Part shown: positions 61,297 through 64,000 of the stretch, in pieces
Layout of the letters: every line of letters starts with the position of its first letter
Numbering within the stretch: the stretch's first letter is position 1
NCBI RefSeq assembly: GCF_001303895.1
Contig: NZ_LJSD01000051.1
Location: 451,203-515,202 of the forward strand
Reading direction: 5' to 3'
Source: Mesorhizobium sp. 1M-11
GTDB lineage: Bacteria > Pseudomonadota > Alphaproteobacteria > Rhizobiales > Rhizobiaceae
DNA: 64,000 nucleotides
Translations under genes and position numbers: made by a program
The notes under the pieces: generated by a model
What the model was told of the DNA's origin: nothing
Databases searched by the model: none
The model's input: only the letters and a program-made list of their open reading frames with translations

Positions 61297-62757
61297 TCAG
61301 ACGGCGACGGCCGGCGTCGGGACGAAGTCCGACGTGTCGGTCGACTGGTAGTTGAAGGTAATGTCGCCCCAGACGTCGAGCGCGGCTTCCAGCGGCTTGC
61401 ACCACTTCGCGGCGGCGCGCAGGATCTCCGGGCCCTCGTTGACGATGTCGCGGCCCTCGTTGCGGGCGAGCACCATCGCCTCCAGCGCGACGCGATTGGC
61501 GGTGGCGCCCGCCTGTATGCCCATCGGGTGGCCTATCGTGCCGCCGCCGAACTGGAGGACCACGTCGTCGCCGAACAGGTCGAGGAGCTGGTGCATCTGG
61601 CCAGCATGAATGCCACCCGACGCCACCGGCATGACCTTCCTCAGGTCGGCCCAGTCCTGCTCGAAGAAGATGCCGCGCGGCAGGTCGACCTCGTTCTTCA
61701 GCTCGCGGCAGACATTGTAGTAGCCCTGCACAGTCATCGGGTCGCCTTCCAGCTTGCCGACGGCCGTTCCGGCATGGATGTGATCGACGCCGGCGAGGCG
61801 CATCCACTTGGCGATGACGCGGAAGGAGATGCCGTGGTTCTTCTGGCGCGTGTAGGTGCCGTGGCCGGCGCGGTGCAGGTGCAGAACCATGTCGTTCTGC
61901 CGGCACCATTCGGAGATCGACTGGATCGCGGTGTAGCCGATGATCAGGTCGATCATGACGATGACCGAGCCGAGCTCTTTCGCGAACTCGGCGCGGCGGT
62001 ACATCTCCTCCATCGTGCCGGCGGTGATGTTGAGGTAGTGACCCTTCACCTCGCCGGTTTCGGCGGACGCGCGGTTGACGGCCTCCATGCAGTAGAGAAA
62101 ACGATCACGCCAATGCATGAAAGGCTGCGAGTTGATGTTCTCGTCGTCCTTCATGAAGTCGAGTCCGCCCTTCAGGCCCTCATAGACCACGCGGCCGTAG
62201 TTCTTGCCGGACAGGCCGAGCTTGGGCTTGGTGGTGGCGCCGAGCAGCGGCCGGCCGAACTTGTCGAGCCGCTCGCGCTCGACCACGATGCCGGTCGGCG
62301 GACCCTTGTAGGTCTTCACATAGGCGACCGGCAGTCGCATGTCCTCCAGCCGCGCCGCCTTGAGTGGTTTGAAGGAAAAGACGTTGCCGATGATCGAGGC
62401 GGTGAGGTTGGCGATCGAGCCCTCCTCGAACAGGATGAGGTCGTAGGCGACGTAGCAGAAATACTCGCCCGGCCGGCCCGGCACCGGATCGACGCGGTAG
62501 GCCTTGGCGCGATACTGGTCGGCAGCCGTCAGCCGGTCGGTCCACACCACCGTCCAGGTCGCGGTCGACGATTCGCCCGCCACGGCGGCGGCCGCCTCGA
62601 TCGGGTCGACGCCCTCCTGCGGCGTGATGCGGAAGAGCGCGATCAGGTCCGTATCCTTCGGCACGTAGTCGCCGTTCCAGTAGCCCATCTGGGCGTATTT
62701 CAGGACGCCCGCCTTGTAGCGCTCCTTGCCCCTCAGTTCCTTCGGCTCTGCGTTCAT
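61297..62757 (-). CDS. cbbL: RuBisCO large subunit, form IC (red type)
   Basis: 486 residues. Active-site residues are in place: the TTKPKLGLS loop with Lys at about 177 and 179, GGLDFMKDDEN with the carbamylated Lys at about 203 and metal ligands Asp205/Glu206, the loop-6 GKLEGDP, and HAGQMHQL. The opening (MNAEPKELRGKERY) and the presence of cbbX show the red-type IC branch common in soil alphaproteobacteria. It fixes CO2 onto ribulose-1,5-bisphosphate. It is preceded by cbbA with a 32-base gap. No cbbR regulator is in view. Confidence 0.98.
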   Translation of the reverse strand: MNAEPKELRGKERYKAGVLKYAQMGYWNGDYVPKDTDLIALFRITPQEGVDPIEAAAAVAGESSTATWTVVWTDRLTAADQYRAKAYRVDPVPGRPGEYFCYVAYDLILFEEGSIANLTASIIGNVFSFKPLKAARLEDMRLPVAYVKTYKGPPTGIVVERERLDKFGRPLLGATTKPKLGLSGKNYGRVVYEGLKGGLDFMKDDENINSQPFMHWRDRFLYCMEAVNRASAETGEVKGHYLNITAGTMEEMYRRAEFAKELGSVIVMIDLIIGYTAIQSISEWCRQNDMVLHLHRAGHGTYTRQKNHGISFRVIAKWMRLAGVDHIHAGTAVGKLEGDPMTVQGYYNVCRELKNEVDLPRGIFFEQDWADLRKVMPVASGGIHAGQMHQLLDLFGDDVVLQFGGGTIGHPMGIQAGATANRVALEAMVLARNEGRDIVNEGPEILRAAAKWCKPLEAALDVWGDITFNYQSTDTSDFVPTPAVAV

Positions 62758-62789
62758 CGCGGTATCCTTTCGCTGTCGTTCTTCCGGCT

Positions 62790-63869
62790 TCAGGCGGCCC
62801 TTGCCGTGGAGGTTTCGGGATCGAGTCGGCCTGCGGCGTAGCGCTTTGCCATCTCGTCCATGGGCACGATCTTGATGCGCGAAGCGTTGCCGGCCGTGCC
62901 GAAAGCCTCGAAGCGGGCGCGGCAGAGGTCGCGCATGGCGTCCATCGCGGGCTTCAAGAATTTTCGAGGGTCGAACTCGGCGCGGCTGGTCTGCGCCACC
63001 TTGCGGAACTGGCCGGCCATGGCCATGCGGCAGTCCGTGTCGATGTTGACCTTGCGCACGCCGTGTCTGATCCCGCGCACGATCTCCTCTACCGGCACGC
63101 CGAAAGTCTGGGGCATCTCGCCGCCATGGGCGTTGATCACGTCCTGCAATTCCTGGGGCACGGAGGAGGAGCCGTGCATGACGAGATGCGTGTTCGGCAG
63201 CCTCTCGTGGATCGCCTCGATGACGTGCATGGCGAGGATGTCGCCGTCGGGCTTGCGCGAGAACTTATTGGCTCCATGCGAGGTGCCGCAGGCGATCGCC
63301 AGCGCGTCAACCCTGGTGCGCAGGACGAAGTCCACGGCCTGGTCGGGATCGGTCAGGAGCTGGTCGTGGCTGAGTGCGCCTTCGGCGCCGTGCCCGTCCT
63401 CGGCCTCGGCGTGTCCGCTTTCGAGCGAGCCGAGCACGCCGAGCTCGCCCTCTACCGAGGCACCGACCGCATGCGCCATCTCGGCCACGCTGGCCGTGAT
63501 TTCCACATTATAGTCGTAGCTGGCGGGCGTCTTGCCGTCGGCCATCAGCGAGCCGTCCATCATCACCGAAGTGAAGCCGTGACGGATCGCGGTCAGGCAG
63601 GTCGCCTCGTTGTTGCCGTGGTCCTGATGGACGCAGAGCGGGATGTCGGGATAGATTTCAGTGAGCGCATCCATCATCCGCGACAGCATGATGTCGTTGG
63701 CATAGGAGCGCGCGCCGCGGCTTGCCTGGATGATGACTGGCGCGTCGCAGGCCCTGGCCGCCTCCATGATGGCGAGGCCCTGCTCCATGTTGTTGATGTT
63801 GAAGGCGGGCACGCCATATCCGTGCTCGGCGGCGTGGTCGAGAAGCTGGCGAAGGGTGATGCGGGCCAT
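62790..63869 (-). CDS. cbbA: Class II fructose-1,6-bisphosphate aldolase
   Basis: 359 residues from ATG 63869 (MARITLRQLLDHAAEHGYGVPAF). Class II motifs are the catalytic/zinc region LCVHQDHGNNE, SVMMDGSLM, and the glycine-rich AIACGTSHGANKF. The C-terminal GIRHGVRKVNIDTDCRMA carries the phosphate-binding segment. It acts in the Calvin cycle on fructose- and sedoheptulose-bisphosphate. It starts two bases after the pgk stop. Confidence 0.95.
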   Translation of the reverse strand: MARITLRQLLDHAAEHGYGVPAFNINNMEQGLAIMEAARACDAPVIIQASRGARSYANDIMLSRMMDALTEIYPDIPLCVHQDHGNNEATCLTAIRHGFTSVMMDGSLMADGKTPASYDYNVEITASVAEMAHAVGASVEGELGVLGSLESGHAEAEDGHGAEGALSHDQLLTDPDQAVDFVLRTRVDALAIACGTSHGANKFSRKPDGDILAMHVIEAIHERLPNTHLVMHGSSSVPQELQDVINAHGGEMPQTFGVPVEEIVRGIRHGVRKVNIDTDCRMAMAGQFRKVAQTSRAEFDPRKFLKPAMDAMRDLCRARFEAFGTAGNASRIKIVPMDEMAKRYAAGRLDPETSTARAA

Positions 63870-63871
63870 GG

Positions 63872-64000
63872 TCAGGCGTCCTCCAGTCGTTTTGCAGTGG
63901 TGCGCAGGATCTCGATGCCGGGCAGTTCGCGGTCTTCGAGCCATTCGAGGAAGGCGCCGCCGGCGGTCGACAGGTAGGTGATGCGGTCCGCGACACCGGC
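63872..64000 (-). CDS. pgk: Phosphoglycerate kinase, C-terminal fragment
   Basis: The last 42 residues of the frame are visible: AGVADRITYLSTAGGAFLEW followed by LEDRELPGIEIL. This is the conserved end of phosphoglycerate kinase (CbbK); the rest lies beyond the window. The stop at 63872 precedes the cbbA ATG by two bases. Confidence 0.85.
   Translation of the reverse strand, partial: AGVADRITYLSTAGGAFLEWLEDRELPGIEILRTTAKRLEDA

Noticed and set aside
1..64000. CRISPR arrays, rRNA and tRNA genes
   Set aside because: No regularly spaced repeats and no cloverleaf or rRNA sequence was recognised on reading; a dedicated scan could still reveal a tRNA.

Overview
The window looks like a chromosomal segment from an alphaproteobacterium of the order Hyphomicrobiales (Rhizobiales), probably Phyllobacteriaceae and close to Mesorhizobium, Aminobacter or Pseudaminobacter. 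The signs are high GC, palindromic intergenic repeats typical of rhizobia (4022-4070, 12075-12200), a MucR-type regulator, an ActS/ActR redox pair, a red-type (form IC) RuBisCO operon and an ALAS-type hemA. The assignment rests on gene content and repeat style, not on a marker gene. No tRNA, rRNA, CRISPR array or integrase was recognised.

Region 1 (1-21 kb) is mostly core chromosome. It holds a DUF1349 gene, a two-gene membrane/HlyD unit, and a minus-strand operon running cyoA-cyoB-cyoC-cyoD-SURF1-actS-actR (10448 down to 3426). That operon encodes a quinol oxidase, its assembly factor and a redox-sensing two-component system, chained by start/stop overlaps and closed by a terminator at 3352-3379. 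Two MFS transporters, a TipA-like MerR regulator with a classic 19-bp-spacer promoter, a MucR-like protein without zinc ligands, DUF2195, a soluble FtsK, a DUF899 protein and a possible immunity-type pair follow.

Region 2 (21.2-32.7 kb) is an accessory operon read on the minus strand that I interpret as a multi-gene anti-invader system: HigA-like regulator, MmeI-like DNA methyltransferase (broken), DEAD/DEAH helicase, GIY-YIG nuclease, GHKL (MORC/MutL-like) ATPase, and a PHP-domain plus SMC-like ATPase (TrlF family). I do not recognise this exact combination as a named system.

Region 3 (32.7-48.6 kb) is the replication/mobilisation half of a conjugative element: ParB-like, DUF736 (two), DUF932, DUF2285 (two), HTH, RepA, ParA, orphan methyltransferase, ribbon-helix-helix, DUF2840, TraF peptidase, lytic transglycosylase and a DUF3363 relaxase. 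It stops after the relaxase, with no coupling protein or Trb genes. Two unrelated genes (ParB-like and DUF932) share a leader of about 220 nt that folds into the same long hairpin with compensatory changes. Several genes here carry single-base frameshifts.

Region 4 (48.6-56.6 kb) is a decaying locus of redox and envelope functions: peroxiredoxin, ArsR regulator, three pseudogenes, a SAM methyltransferase, an intact L,D-transpeptidase, a TlpA-like thioredoxin and DsbD. Three copies of CTTAAG-N5-CTTAAG, a PmrA/QseB-like box, mark its promoters.

Region 5 (56.6-64 kb) is a minus-strand Calvin-Benson operon: (pgk)-cbbA-cbbL-cbbS-cbbX-rpe-gph-cbbY-hemA, all intact and tightly packed. It implies a capacity for autotrophic CO2 fixation, with RuBisCO activase (CbbX), phosphoglycolate salvage, and haem synthesis tied to the same transcript.
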